Shown here: piece after piece, positions 1 to 8,266 of the stretch
Position numbering within the stretch: position 1 is the first letter of the stretch
Layout: every line of letters begins with the position of its first letter
Source: Paenibacillus lautus NBRC 15380
GTDB taxonomy: Bacteria; Bacillota; Bacilli; Paenibacillales; Paenibacillaceae
Direction of reading: 5' to 3'
DNA: 64,000 nt
NCBI RefSeq assembly: GCF_004000945.1
Contig: NZ_BIMF01000002.1
Span: 682,001-746,000, forward strand
Program-made: the position numbers and the translations under genes
The notes under the pieces: model-generated
What the model was told of the DNA's origin: nothing
What the model saw: only the letters and a program-made list of their open reading frames with translations
Databases searched by the model: none

Positions 1-890
1 TCCATCGACGGAAAACTGCTTCTGGCCCAGCGTTCAATCGGTTTGGTGAAAAAGACCGGAGCCAACGAAATCACATTCAAGCCCTTCATTAAATAATCCA
101 GCTTGTCTCTGCGCAATATTTCCAATTGGATCTCCTTGGTCAATCCGCTTAGTCCATGCAGATAGATGGAGCCCTGTTTTCTCGCATGATCGCCAAACTC
201 CATGACAAGATGTGAAATGCCCGCAAACGCTTTAAGATATCGGTTCGGCGCTACCTCATAATACCTCTCCAACTCGTCATCAGGATCGTTGGATACCAAG
301 GCATTGTAGATCCGATGGGCATGCATAGAGATTTCATGTCCTGAAGTCTCAGCCCCCTCGTACAAAGCTTCCTCTACCATTCCATGCTGCTGATAGTGAT
401 GGCGGACCGAGGAGAACAATTCAACCGATTGGATAAGGATTCTTCGTTCCAGTCGGTTAATGAACATCTCAACGAGCATATTGTTAATGACCGCTGCTGC
501 GAGAATAACAATGACAATAAACCCCGGGTCCGGATGACTCCATATAAGGAGCATGGCGGTTAAACCGATCGTGCCGGTAATCGCGAAGGCTAATCTCACT
601 GTTTCAAACCGGAGTGATATTTCGTCGTAGGGATGCATGATCGTGATCCGCTGTCTGATCCGTTTAAGATAGTCTTGGATTATCGGGAGCTTCATCCCAT
701 ACATATAGGCCAATTGAAACCATTGCCGGTACATCCCGCGCAGTGATCTTACCTCGCCCGCACCCACCTTTACGGCCGTTTCCTCACGATACCCTCGTCT
801 TCTGCTCATCCACGACACGATACCGAACGTGATGGAAAACAGCGCCAGGGATATGATTAAAATCAGTATCAACACATCTTTAGAGGTCAC
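1..890 (-). CDS. TadB-like (type II secretion F family) membrane protein, 3' end cut by window
   Basis: At least 296 codons read from a GTG at 888-890 to the left edge without a stop. A GGTGGGGG ribosome-binding site lies just upstream, and the start overlaps the stop of the CpaF-like ATPase by 11 bases, so the two are translationally coupled. A hydrophobic segment sits at about residues 4-22. A charged region with conserved-looking Trp/Tyr residues follows, then a paired hydrophobic region at about residues 105-150 and a long cytoplasmic-looking stretch. This layout, directly after a CpaF/TadA ATPase and CpaB/TadZ genes, suggests the TadB/TadC inner-membrane platform of a Tad-like pilus or secretion machine. 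Family assignment rests mostly on context and topology. The C-terminal end is outside the window. Confidence 0.6.
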   Translation of the reverse strand, partial: MTSKDVLILILIISLALFSITFGIVSWMSRRRGYREETAVKVGAGEVRSLRGMYRQWFQLAYMYGMKLPIIQDYLKRIRQRITIMHPYDEISLRFETVRLAFAITGTIGLTAMLLIWSHPDPGFIVIVILAAAVINNMLVEMFINRLERRILIQSVELFSSVRHHYQQHGMVEEALYEGAETSGHEISMHAHRIYNALVSNDPDDELERYYEVAPNRYLKAFAGISHLVMEFGDHARKQGSIYLHGLSGLTKEIQLEILRRDKLDYLMKGLNVISLAPVFFTKPIERWARSSFPSM

Positions 891-1914
891 TTTGATTCCC
901 CCACCCTGAAGCCAGAAACATTTTGAATTCTTCGGCATCTTCCGGATGCATCTGCTCCGTCATTTCGCGAACACTGCATTCGGATAACTTGGCGGCAGCG
1001 ATATAGGTCCCGTCCCGATATTCAATCACATTACGGGATTCGAAATAACTTACCTCGTTCAATCTCCGCATATGTTCTGCACTTAACTGAAAATACTGCT
1101 CCATGCTGCTCTTCCAGCTGTTTTCTGAAGTTCCCTCGAATGGTGGCAGGGATCCCTTCTCAACCGGGATGCACTCCGTAATACGCTCTATGTAACGGTT
1201 ACCGTAAGCGTCTCTTCTTAGATGTATATCAAAGTTGATCACGCTGACCACCTGCTGCTCAGCAATATGCTCTTGCCTGAAAACGCCGCTCTTGAGCAGG
1301 GAGTTGCGCAAGGATTGTACAAGGTCTTTGAATGTCTTGGCATGATGGGTAAACACGGTAAACAAACTTGCCACTTGAGACATCTGTATCATCCATGACG
1401 CTACCTCGTCGCTGGCAACCTCACCAAGAATATTAACTGTACCGTCCGTCTTCTTCTGCAGATCCAGACCGGCCTGCCCACTAATATGCTCGGTTTCCCT
1501 GAAGCTGAGAATGTTCCTGCGGCTATAGATTTTCCTTAAATGCAGCTCAAAGGCCATCTCCTGAACCCGAAGGGTATAAGACGCATAAATATGACCAACC
1601 ATCGCCATGAGCAGCGTTGTTTTTCCGGAACCCTGAGCACCGGTGATTGCCGTAATCCGGCTGCCTTTCATTAAATACCTCAACAAACCGATTACCAATT
1701 CCGAGCCGTTTCCCGTAATTAACTGATCAAGCGAAGCCTTGGGCAGATCAAACTTGCGAACAAAGAACGCCCAGGACTCGGCAAATGGTGGCCGGACCAC
1801 AACGACCCTGGAGCCATCCTTCATCTCATTCACTTTATAACCGCTAGCTTCTGAAAGCTGCCCGGGATGATTGTACTTGTATATGTTTTGACATACCCTC
1901 TTAAGTTCCAGCAT
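880..1914 (-). CDS. C-terminal part of CpaF/TadA-like secretion ATPase (amber-interrupted gene)
   Basis: This 344-codon stretch holds the ATPase core of a type II/IV secretion (CpaF/TadA) ATPase. It has a Walker A motif GAQGSGKTT at residues 92-100, preceded by the typical DGSRV...PPF segment at about residues 33-44. The family drives pilus assembly or secretion at the membrane. The ATG at 1912-1914 has no ribosome-binding site. Reading upstream in the same frame runs back through family-like sequence (SVWIFYRG, LSFGS) to the TAG at 1993-1995 that ends the preceding ORF. The two pieces therefore look like one 636-codon gene (880-2790) broken by a single amber codon. Whether an active protein is made is unknown; it is annotated separately because each half is open. 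Confidence 0.75.
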   Translation of the reverse strand: MLELKRVCQNIYKYNHPGQLSEASGYKVNEMKDGSRVVVVRPPFAESWAFFVRKFDLPKASLDQLITGNGSELVIGLLRYLMKGSRITAITGAQGSGKTTLLMAMVGHIYASYTLRVQEMAFELHLRKIYSRRNILSFRETEHISGQAGLDLQKKTDGTVNILGEVASDEVASWMIQMSQVASLFTVFTHHAKTFKDLVQSLRNSLLKSGVFRQEHIAEQQVVSVINFDIHLRRDAYGNRYIERITECIPVEKGSLPPFEGTSENSWKSSMEQYFQLSAEHMRRLNEVSYFESRNVIEYRDGTYIAAAKLSECSVREMTEQMHPEDAEEFKMFLASGWGNQSDL

Positions 1915-1992
1915 CGAACCAAACGATAAAAAAGCTAGATGCAGCGAAACCCCTCGATAAAAAATCCATACACTCTCACAGCCTGTTGCTGG

Positions 1993-2790
1993 CTATTCGG
2001 GATGCGAAAAACTTAGCCCCAAGAACTCATCCTGGGAGTGAAAGATATCCTGTCCACTGTCACTATTGACAGGAATGCCACTAACCCCGCCACTGATCCC
2101 GTCAATCCGTTGATCCCTGATTTCATCCACAACGGAAAAGCCTTTGTACTGCTGATAAATGCGCTGGACGACGATGTCAAGCTTCTCCGGAAACAAGAGC
2201 GGCCGTTGCTCTGACTCATAGATATATGCGATGTCTTCCGCGGTAACCGCATACACGCTGCCCTCTCCGTAACCAGGAATCACGCGCGGCCCTGCAAGAT
2301 CGTAGGTTTCAAGAAGTACGGATAAAGCATCCTCCCCATGCCTTTGCTTATACAGGTATAATATGATCTCGAATTGATCCTGGGCTGTTAACTCGGTCAG
2401 GTTTTCGAACGGAATGGCTGCATGAATGTTGGACTCGTTCAAACCCAGATCTCGGACCAGCATCTGCTTTAAATAGTCCTTTACATATGCTTTATCCAGG
2501 ACATCTCCGGATACGCAGCCCTTGAGAGCACTTCGCAATTCACTTCGCTTGTTCAGCCTGCGGCGATACTCCTCCTCGTGCAGCCCTAAATCAGATAACT
2601 GGCTGTGCGTCAGCTGATGAAGACTATCTTTAACAAACGCAGTCATTGCTTCTAGCGAATAGGGGTCGGATCTCCGTGAAATAGTAGCCGCCGGTTTTCG
2701 GGTATCCAAATAACGCAGATATACAAACAGCAATCCAAACAAAATAATGACGATGATCCATATCGTATTCAAGGAATTACCCAAGAGCAT
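1993..2790 (-). CDS. N-terminal part of CpaF/TadA-like secretion ATPase, ends at in-frame TAG
   Basis: 265 codons from ATG 2788-2790, chosen because GGGAGG lies 7 bases upstream and the start overlaps the stop of the upstream MinD-like gene. A hydrophobic segment at residues 9-25 suggests a membrane anchor, unusual for CpaF. A poorly conserved region follows. The last 60 residues carry the N-terminal CpaF-type motif (VQRIYQQYKGFSVVDEIRD, then DGISGGVSG), which normally leads straight into the ATPase core. The ORF stops at TAG 1993-1995, but the same frame stays open through the rest of the ATPase (880-1914). Seen: split by one amber codon without frame change. Inferred: nonsense mutation, sequencing error or readthrough. 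Confidence 0.75.
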   Translation of the reverse strand: MLLGNSLNTIWIIVIILFGLLFVYLRYLDTRKPAATISRRSDPYSLEAMTAFVKDSLHQLTHSQLSDLGLHEEEYRRRLNKRSELRSALKGCVSGDVLDKAYVKDYLKQMLVRDLGLNESNIHAAIPFENLTELTAQDQFEIILYLYKQRHGEDALSVLLETYDLAGPRVIPGYGEGSVYAVTAEDIAYIYESEQRPLLFPEKLDIVVQRIYQQYKGFSVVDEIRDQRIDGISGGVSGIPVNSDSGQDIFHSQDEFLGLSFSHPE

Positions 2791-3646
2791 GCAGGCCTCC
2801 CGCTTTCGAACCGCCGGAAGGCAGACCAAGGTGTTCAGCCGCGGCATCCGCCAGATTACGAACAGCATCATACAGTGGGCTCATGCGTTTGAGGTCAGCG
2901 CCTCCTCGACTTCGCTGCATGTAGGACATAACTGAGCGCATATTCCATGCATCCGTCATACCGGAACAATACGGGACACCAAGTACCATCGTTTTGATGC
3001 CAAAGCGGCGCTTGATATTTTGCAGTGTACAATGGCTCTCCCGGTCATATTTGCCGACGATATACAAGCATTCCTTGTCCTTCACTTCAGGGGGCAGGCT
3101 CACCTGGTTGAGCTCACTCTCCAGGACATGCATATTCTGATTCAATCCAACCACGATTAAGTCTGCCGCTCGAAGTATCGCACAATCTGCCGCTCCAGGG
3201 GCTCCATTGCCTGCATCGGCTATCGTGACGTCGTAACTTCGCTTGGAGGACTCCATAACTCTGGTCATAAGTTCAGCCTGTTTCCCGTCCCCCCCACTTC
3301 TTGCGGCATGTATATCATCGGCGGACATGGGTTTCGGTCCACATAAAAGATCGAGCCGATCAGACAGGAGCGGCAAGGTATAATTGCGTACATTCTCCGG
3401 GTTCAGTCTCCCGCTTGTACTAAGCCGTTCCAAGGCATCCATTCCGGTATCTTGAAAAGCCGTCATATAATCTAATGATTCCTGCTTATAGGTAAAGGCT
3501 TGTTCTACTCGTTCCCCTGCATGTCCACCATGGGCGAGCAGCACTTTGACCTGATATTCAAACGCCAATACGATAGGTAAGCTCGAGGCTAACATCGTAC
3601 TGCCGCTGCCGCTCTTTAAGGGACTCCATACAGCAATCAGACTCAT
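2777..3646 (-). CDS. MinD/ParA-like (TadZ/CpaE-type) P-loop protein
   Basis: 289 aa. The N-terminus has a degenerate or deviant Walker A (SPLKSGSGSTMLASSL, about residues 8-23), as in MinD/ParA/CpaE proteins. Further on is a DVTIADAGNG segment typical of the Walker B/switch region. TadZ/CpaE proteins of this family position Tad machines at the cell pole or membrane. A good GGAGG site precedes the ATG, and the start overlaps the previous gene by 4 bases (ATGA). The next gene starts 14 bases inside its 3' end, so all are co-transcribed. The role is inferred from cluster context. A general ParA-like function is the alternative. Confidence 0.65.
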   Translation of the reverse strand: MSLIAVWSPLKSGSGSTMLASSLPIVLAFEYQVKVLLAHGGHAGERVEQAFTYKQESLDYMTAFQDTGMDALERLSTSGRLNPENVRNYTLPLLSDRLDLLCGPKPMSADDIHAARSGGDGKQAELMTRVMESSKRSYDVTIADAGNGAPGAADCAILRAADLIVVGLNQNMHVLESELNQVSLPPEVKDKECLYIVGKYDRESHCTLQNIKRRFGIKTMVLGVPYCSGMTDAWNMRSVMSYMQRSRGGADLKRMSPLYDAVRNLADAAAEHLGLPSGGSKAGGLHALG

Positions 3647-4350
3647 GCATGCCTCCTTCCTGCTTGCCGAAGTGCCCGGCGAATATGCCGGTGCTCCATT
3701 TCCGTTAACCTGCGGAGAAGTTCGGTAAGCGATCGTTTATACTGTCTGGACAATGGCTTGATGCCCAGTCTCCCATCATGTTCATTTTTTATTTTCAAGG
3801 CGAAAAACAATTCATCCCATGGCATTTTTACGGGCGGTCCCAGCCACTGAATCCGGCTGTCTTCCAGATAGCCTTCAATGTAGGTTTCATCCATCAAATC
3901 TTCAATGACCTGAACATATACCCGATGGAAAGGCGGCAGCGGACCATCTGTTCTTGCGGCTCTCAGTTCATCAAGCAAGGCCGTACTCTTACGCAGTCCT
4001 GTTACCTCGAATCCGCTAACCCAAACATGGGCATCTGCTGTATCCCACTGCATCTTGTCCAGAAAATCCGACTTCTCCACGTCCATGACGATATAGTCAT
4101 ACTTCTTCTCGTCTGTTTCTTCCAGATAGTCCATCAGCGACGTATAGTTCTCAAATCCGGTTGCCACGTCGAATCCGGCAAACTCCATAACCGGCAGCTG
4201 CGGATGTATCACGCCTATGCAATGTTTGTACTTCGCATCCATCGCACCATCCACAAGCAGTACCCTGTTGTCTCCATTAGCTAATATTTTGCACATGTAG
4301 AGGAGCATGTCGCTCTTATCACAGATGCCTGTAAATATCCACCTCTTCAA
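3643..4350 (-). CDS. TadZ-like protein lacking a Walker A motif
   Basis: 235 aa, TTG start at 4348-4350 with GGAG 10 bases upstream. The order of elements resembles a MinD/ParA fold: RWIFTG at the start, RVLLVDGAMDAKY near residue 30, and YDYIVMDVEKSDF near residue 87. The P-loop position (FTGICDKSDMLL) has no GxxGxGKT/S pattern, so it probably does not bind ATP in the usual way. The basic C-terminus (RRALRQAGRRHA) is notable. It overlaps the following MinD-like gene by 4 bases, suggesting that a degenerate and an intact partner are made together. The function is inferred only from fold-like features and position. Confidence 0.55.
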   Translation of the reverse strand: MKRWIFTGICDKSDMLLYMCKILANGDNRVLLVDGAMDAKYKHCIGVIHPQLPVMEFAGFDVATGFENYTSLMDYLEETDEKKYDYIVMDVEKSDFLDKMQWDTADAHVWVSGFEVTGLRKSTALLDELRAARTDGPLPPFHRVYVQVIEDLMDETYIEGYLEDSRIQWLGPPVKMPWDELFFALKIKNEHDGRLGIKPLSRQYKRSLTELLRRLTEMEHRHIRRALRQAGRRHA

Positions 4351-4404
4351 TTTGATTACACTCCTTCACTTACCATCTGTTCTTCGGGCTTCGCCTTGTA
4401 TTTA

Positions 4405-5529
4405 CTAAGGACTTGAGAATATCAAATCCGCTTCTTGTGATTCCTTATCACTGCTCGCCTCGGAATCTGCCGGACCGGTTGACCCCAAAATCTGCTCCGC
4501 TTCTGAATCCCGCTCTTCGCGGAGTGGAGGAGTCTCTGAACTTGCCTCACCCTCTGGACGGATGTCAGCGGTATTCCAATTCGTATCATTTGAAGATTTC
4601 GCTTGGGAGCTTATATGGGATGCCGGGCTCCATGAATCCGGACTCCTTGCACCGCCAGCAAAGATAGAGTTATGATGCATGTCGGATACCTGAGCCTGCT
4701 GATTCGGCTGCTGATTCGGCTGAAGCTTGCTTAAATCCTCCTCCAGCGTGCTTCGCAGAGTAACCTCCAAATGCTTCTCGGCTTTCTTCACAATATTCGG
4801 GTTGCTTGCAATCAGCTTCGTTACTTCAGCGTTCGGGGGATAGTTAGGAATCGCTCTTTCTTGCAGCTCCGGCTCTACATAGGTAAGTGCATAGAGCGTT
4901 GCATCATGCAGATAAGCATCCACCAAAGCGCTGGAAAGCAATAAAATCTCCTGTTCGCTTAACGTTGTCCAGAACGCTGGATGTTGAAGCCTATCGATCT
5001 TCTTCTTGGATAAAATGATGTAATCCTGTCCGGTAGGAAACTGGACCCTCACATCGATAACGTCCCCTTGACGTAAATTGCTTGGCAGATATACGGACTT
5101 CATCTCCCGATGACGAAGATCGGACGGCGTCGGCTCTTCTTCAAAGAGCATTGAGCGAGTAATCGGTGTTCCCTGCAGCAGCTCGATCTTGGCTCCCTTC
5201 CCCGCAATCTCTTCCTTGACCGAGAACAGATTCCCGGAAGAACCGTCATCAGGCAAACGCACTTCCTTGATATCCTTCGCCTCTATGAAATGACCGGGCG
5301 GAATATCTTTTAACGGAACCCATGCAACCTTCATTGAATTGAGCTGCTGAAGCTGTGTCTCTTCAAGCTCCGTGATTCGATGCTCGTATTTAGTACGCTC
5401 AATACTCTGCTGCTCTTTATAGCCCTGCACATAATACATCATTGCCCCGGCACATACGGCACCTGTCACGGCTGCGCCGGCAAGTCCGGCAAATATCAGT
5501 TTGCGGCTGCGCCTCCTGATAATCGGCAT
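4405..5529 (-). CDS. CpaB/RcpC-like SAF domain protein
   Basis: 374 aa. A basic N-terminus is followed by one membrane segment at about residues 11-32, then a coiled-coil-like stretch. A SAF domain comes next at about residues 68-130 (VPLKDIPPGHFIEAKDI, then GKGAKIELLQGTPITRSML), and then a CpaB-type region (LPSNLRQGDVIDVRVQFP). The C-terminal 100 residues are Ser/Asn/Glu-rich and look disordered. RcpC/CpaB proteins sit at the envelope and stabilise Tad pilus assembly. AAGGAG lies upstream of the ATG. It lies 54 bases upstream of the TadZ-like gene and 28 bases downstream of the kinase gene. Confidence 0.7.
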   Translation of the reverse strand: MPIIRRRSRKLIFAGLAGAAVTGAVCAGAMMYYVQGYKEQQSIERTKYEHRITELEETQLQQLNSMKVAWVPLKDIPPGHFIEAKDIKEVRLPDDGSSGNLFSVKEEIAGKGAKIELLQGTPITRSMLFEEEPTPSDLRHREMKSVYLPSNLRQGDVIDVRVQFPTGQDYIILSKKKIDRLQHPAFWTTLSEQEILLLSSALVDAYLHDATLYALTYVEPELQERAIPNYPPNAEVTKLIASNPNIVKKAEKHLEVTLRSTLEEDLSKLQPNQQPNQQAQVSDMHHNSIFAGGARSPDSWSPASHISSQAKSSNDTNWNTADIRPEGEASSETPPLREERDSEAEQILGSTGPADSEASSDKESQEADLIFSSP

Positions 5530-5557
5530 TGCTTCATCTCCTTTAGTTCATATGCAG

Positions 5558-7024
5558 TTAATTCTTTAGAAACCTGAATCTTCGCTTCCTTTCTGCCGGC
5601 GGCAAGTAGTCCTGAAATAACTGTGCAAAAGCCTCACGGCTGCTGTCCGGCACTTCAAAAGGGTCCAATTGCAGGGGCAATGAATGAACTTTATTCGTCC
5701 CTAGCGTTCTTCTCATCTCTTGAATCGTTTCTTCGCCTGCAAGAGGCAGTGCATAGATCCTGGCCGGCTGTGGATGTCTTGACAGCATCCGGGCCAGCGT
5801 CACCACATCATGCTGTCGCCACTCCGCTCCTGATCCGATAACGATAGGGAGATCAGCCCGAAGGAACTCCTCAAGCCGTTCGCTGTCCCGGTATGCTCCC
5901 AAATCCAAGACAACCGCATCGTAACTGCCTCCGAGCAGCGAGATCACTTCCGTTCTGGCTGTTTGCCGCCAAAAGTGAATCCCGTTGATTTCGAACTTTC
6001 GGATAGACCCCAGCTTCCCGCCTTCGGCAATTTCCTGAATCCGGGTAAAAGCGGTGGATTTTGCGCTCATCTCTACGATCGCTACCTTCCCGTACCTTGA
6101 AGCCAAGTAATGCCCAAATGCGATGCAGCTGTGCGTTGTTCCTACACCGGACGATGCCCCCAATACGGCCGCCACAAGCGTCCCGGCCAGCGTGTTGGAC
6201 TGAACACCCGATAAATTTGCAGTTATCGGCTGCTGCCTGCTAAGCGCTGAACGAACATCTAGGGCGGATTGATATCGGTGCTCCGGAGCATACTGCAGCA
6301 GCTTTCGGATAACGGGCACAAGCTCTCTAGGTAAATCGCTACGAATATGCCGCTCCACGCCCGTTATCCATTCACTGAATTTGCCGCCGGTTGAGAGATA
6401 AAGCAGAAGCGCTCCAAGCCCATACAGGTCCGATCTTGCATCACTTTGCCTACCTCCATACTGCTCCGGGGCCGCAAATCCAACGGTGCCTAGCTTGACC
6501 GTATCTTCGCCTCTCTCCTGTTTATAACTTCTCGCGATTCCAAAATCGATGAGTCTAACCTCCAGCTGATCCGTCAGCATAATATTCGATGGCTTTAAAT
6601 CTCGGAATATAACCTGGGGTTCGTGGTTATGGAGATACTCCAGAACATCCAGCAATTGCTCGGTCAGTTCCATAATGAAGTCCGGATTCACATTTCCCCG
6701 ATATCCCCGGAAGTACTTCTCCAATGTCATGCCCTGAATATAATCCATAACTAAATAGGTGTATCCGGTAGCCTGAGCATGAAAAAAATCGACAATGCGC
6801 GGCAGCCGCGGGTGACTGAGTTTAATCAGAAGCTGTGCCTCATCCTGAACGGCGCGCTGCATCCCGGGTTCAGACAAACTCTCTTTCACTGCCCATTTCT
6901 TCCCGGGCAGCTTCAGATCCTCGGCTAGATAGACACAGCTCATCCCCCCTTCACCAATCACGCGGTCAATCACGTAACGCTCGCCCAACACTTCCCCATG
7001 TACCAATCTGCAAGGCTGATTCAT
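5558..7024 (-). CDS. Ser/Thr protein kinase fused to a C-terminal P-loop (TadZ-like) domain
   Basis: 488 aa. Residues about 17-265 form a Hanks-type kinase: glycine loop GEGGMS (24-29), the VAIK-like AVKES with Lys48, catalytic loop FRDLKPSN (the usual HRD histidine is Phe), DFGIAR, and an APEQYGG activation segment. After about residue 280 a second module begins with VLGASSGVGTTHSCIAFGHYLA, a P-loop-like segment of the MinD/ParA/TadZ kind, and continues to the end. No transmembrane segment is evident, so it is probably cytoplasmic. GGAGAGGG precedes the ATG. It is the first visible gene of the Tad-like operon, which suggests phosphorylation controls assembly; that role is inference. Confidence 0.75.
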   Translation of the reverse strand: MNQPCRLVHGEVLGERYVIDRVIGEGGMSCVYLAEDLKLPGKKWAVKESLSEPGMQRAVQDEAQLLIKLSHPRLPRIVDFFHAQATGYTYLVMDYIQGMTLEKYFRGYRGNVNPDFIMELTEQLLDVLEYLHNHEPQVIFRDLKPSNIMLTDQLEVRLIDFGIARSYKQERGEDTVKLGTVGFAAPEQYGGRQSDARSDLYGLGALLLYLSTGGKFSEWITGVERHIRSDLPRELVPVIRKLLQYAPEHRYQSALDVRSALSRQQPITANLSGVQSNTLAGTLVAAVLGASSGVGTTHSCIAFGHYLASRYGKVAIVEMSAKSTAFTRIQEIAEGGKLGSIRKFEINGIHFWRQTARTEVISLLGGSYDAVVLDLGAYRDSERLEEFLRADLPIVIGSGAEWRQHDVVTLARMLSRHPQPARIYALPLAGEETIQEMRRTLGTNKVHSLPLQLDPFEVPDSSREAFAQLFQDYLPPAERKRRFRFLKN

Positions 7025-7058
7025 GTCAACGCCCTCTCCTCTGACTTACAAGCACAAC

Positions 7059-7117
7059 AAAAAAAGGAAAGCACTCCGCCACATCACTGAATCGTGATGA
7101 AGAGCGGGATGCTTTCC
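7059..7117 (-). terminator. Rho-independent terminator after the FtsJ-like methyltransferase gene
   Basis: A long imperfect hairpin has arms 7066-7079 and 7104-7117 and a nested inner stem (atcac/gtgat). It is followed on the minus strand by a run of seven Ts (7059-7065). It separates the methyltransferase gene from the kinase-led Tad operon. Confidence 0.75.
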
Positions 7118-7184
7118 CTGTTGTTGTCGTTGGTTAATTTTGGGATCATTATAGAACAAGATACATTCACTTGTAAAGACTTTT

Positions 7185-8261
7185 TTAATACTTAAACATA
7201 TATAGCGTAATCTCGTCCCGATTATGGAACAGCTGCTTCGCTCCCTGAATCTGCATTCTGGACTCCTCAAACACCGACATGATCTCTTTCACCAGCGCCA
7301 TCGGTTTCTTAGTCAGCAGCTTAACCGTAATAACAGCGGTGCCGCCCGTCTCAAGGCTGTACAGAAGCCCGGTCACCATTCGGGCCATCAGTTTGGGGCT
7401 CCAGCTCATGTCGCATACCAGCAGATCGAATTCATGCTCTCTAAACGACACGTCCGCCGCATTCTTATGGACGACACGCAGGTTCTTGTGCCCATCCAGT
7501 GATGGATGCATTTTAGCCGGATCAACAGCCGTAACTTGCAAGCCGCGCTCCAATAGAAAGGATGTCCATCCGCCAGGCGCTGCTCCGATATCGACAGCCT
7601 TGCGGAAGGAATCAAACGGAATCCCGAACTGCTTCTCCGCCTCAAGGAGCTTGAATTTGGCTCTTGAGATTTGTCCCTCTTCCCGTTGAAAGCGGACGGC
7701 GCCTCCGTTCCAATCCGACAGGTTGTCCTCCGGCCGCGACACGCCAACGTACCAGACGCTGTCAGCAGTGAATAGTGAAATAATCCATTCCGGTGCCTGG
7801 ACCGTGTATTCAAGTTCCATTGCAGCCAAGCGATGCTGTAATTCATCCCGAAGCGCAGCCGGGTTATCCTTCCACGAGCTGTTCTCCGTCTTGCGGATTT
7901 GGATGGACACGCGGCTGCGGCCGATCTCCTCCCGCTTCATGACATGCTCAACGACCGCATGCAATGCTTCGACAGCGGTATCAGCTGTTATTTCCAGATG
8001 TACTGGAAACAGATGCCGCAGAAATATAGGCGGGGAAGACGTAATTAGCCGCTTAGCCTCATCTTCGGAACTGCCGAGTGTCGCCAAAAACACCTCGCCC
8101 GGCATCAACATCGTGCTCTTTAAACTGCCAAACATCCGCCGCAGCTCTTCTTGGGCGTAAGGAGCAAAACCATGGTTTGCCGTACATACCCACTTACTGT
8201 GGAAATCTCCGTGATTTTCATTCTGTTCCTCATGTTCTTGCATAACTTTTAATTCGTCCAA
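7185..8261 (-). CDS. FtsJ/RlmM-like SAM-dependent methyltransferase
   Basis: 358 aa from a TTG at 8259-8261, preferred because CCTCC/GGAGG (8271-8275) lies 9 bases upstream; an in-frame longer reading would overlap the ABC gene heavily. The C-terminal half has an FtsJ/RrmJ methyltransferase core. It shows a SAM-binding VDIGAAPGGWTSFLLERG motif at about residue 223, then VTAVDPAKM, LLVCDMSW and a VKLLTKKPM strand. The N-terminal half resembles the THUMP-like region of RlmM-type 23S rRNA 2'-O-methyltransferases. It follows the ABC ATPase gene with a 5-base gap. The RNA target is not shown by the sequence. Confidence 0.8.
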   Translation of the reverse strand: MDELKVMQEHEEQNENHGDFHSKWVCTANHGFAPYAQEELRRMFGSLKSTMLMPGEVFLATLGSSEDEAKRLITSSPPIFLRHLFPVHLEITADTAVEALHAVVEHVMKREEIGRSRVSIQIRKTENSSWKDNPAALRDELQHRLAAMELEYTVQAPEWIISLFTADSVWYVGVSRPEDNLSDWNGGAVRFQREEGQISRAKFKLLEAEKQFGIPFDSFRKAVDIGAAPGGWTSFLLERGLQVTAVDPAKMHPSLDGHKNLRVVHKNAADVSFREHEFDLLVCDMSWSPKLMARMVTGLLYSLETGGTAVITVKLLTKKPMALVKEIMSVFEESRMQIQGAKQLFHNRDEITLYMFKY

Positions 8262-8266
8262 ACGGA

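Noticed and set aside
7046..7270. Minus-strand ORF of 74 codons
   Set aside because: It runs through the terminator hairpin and the 3' end of the methyltransferase gene.
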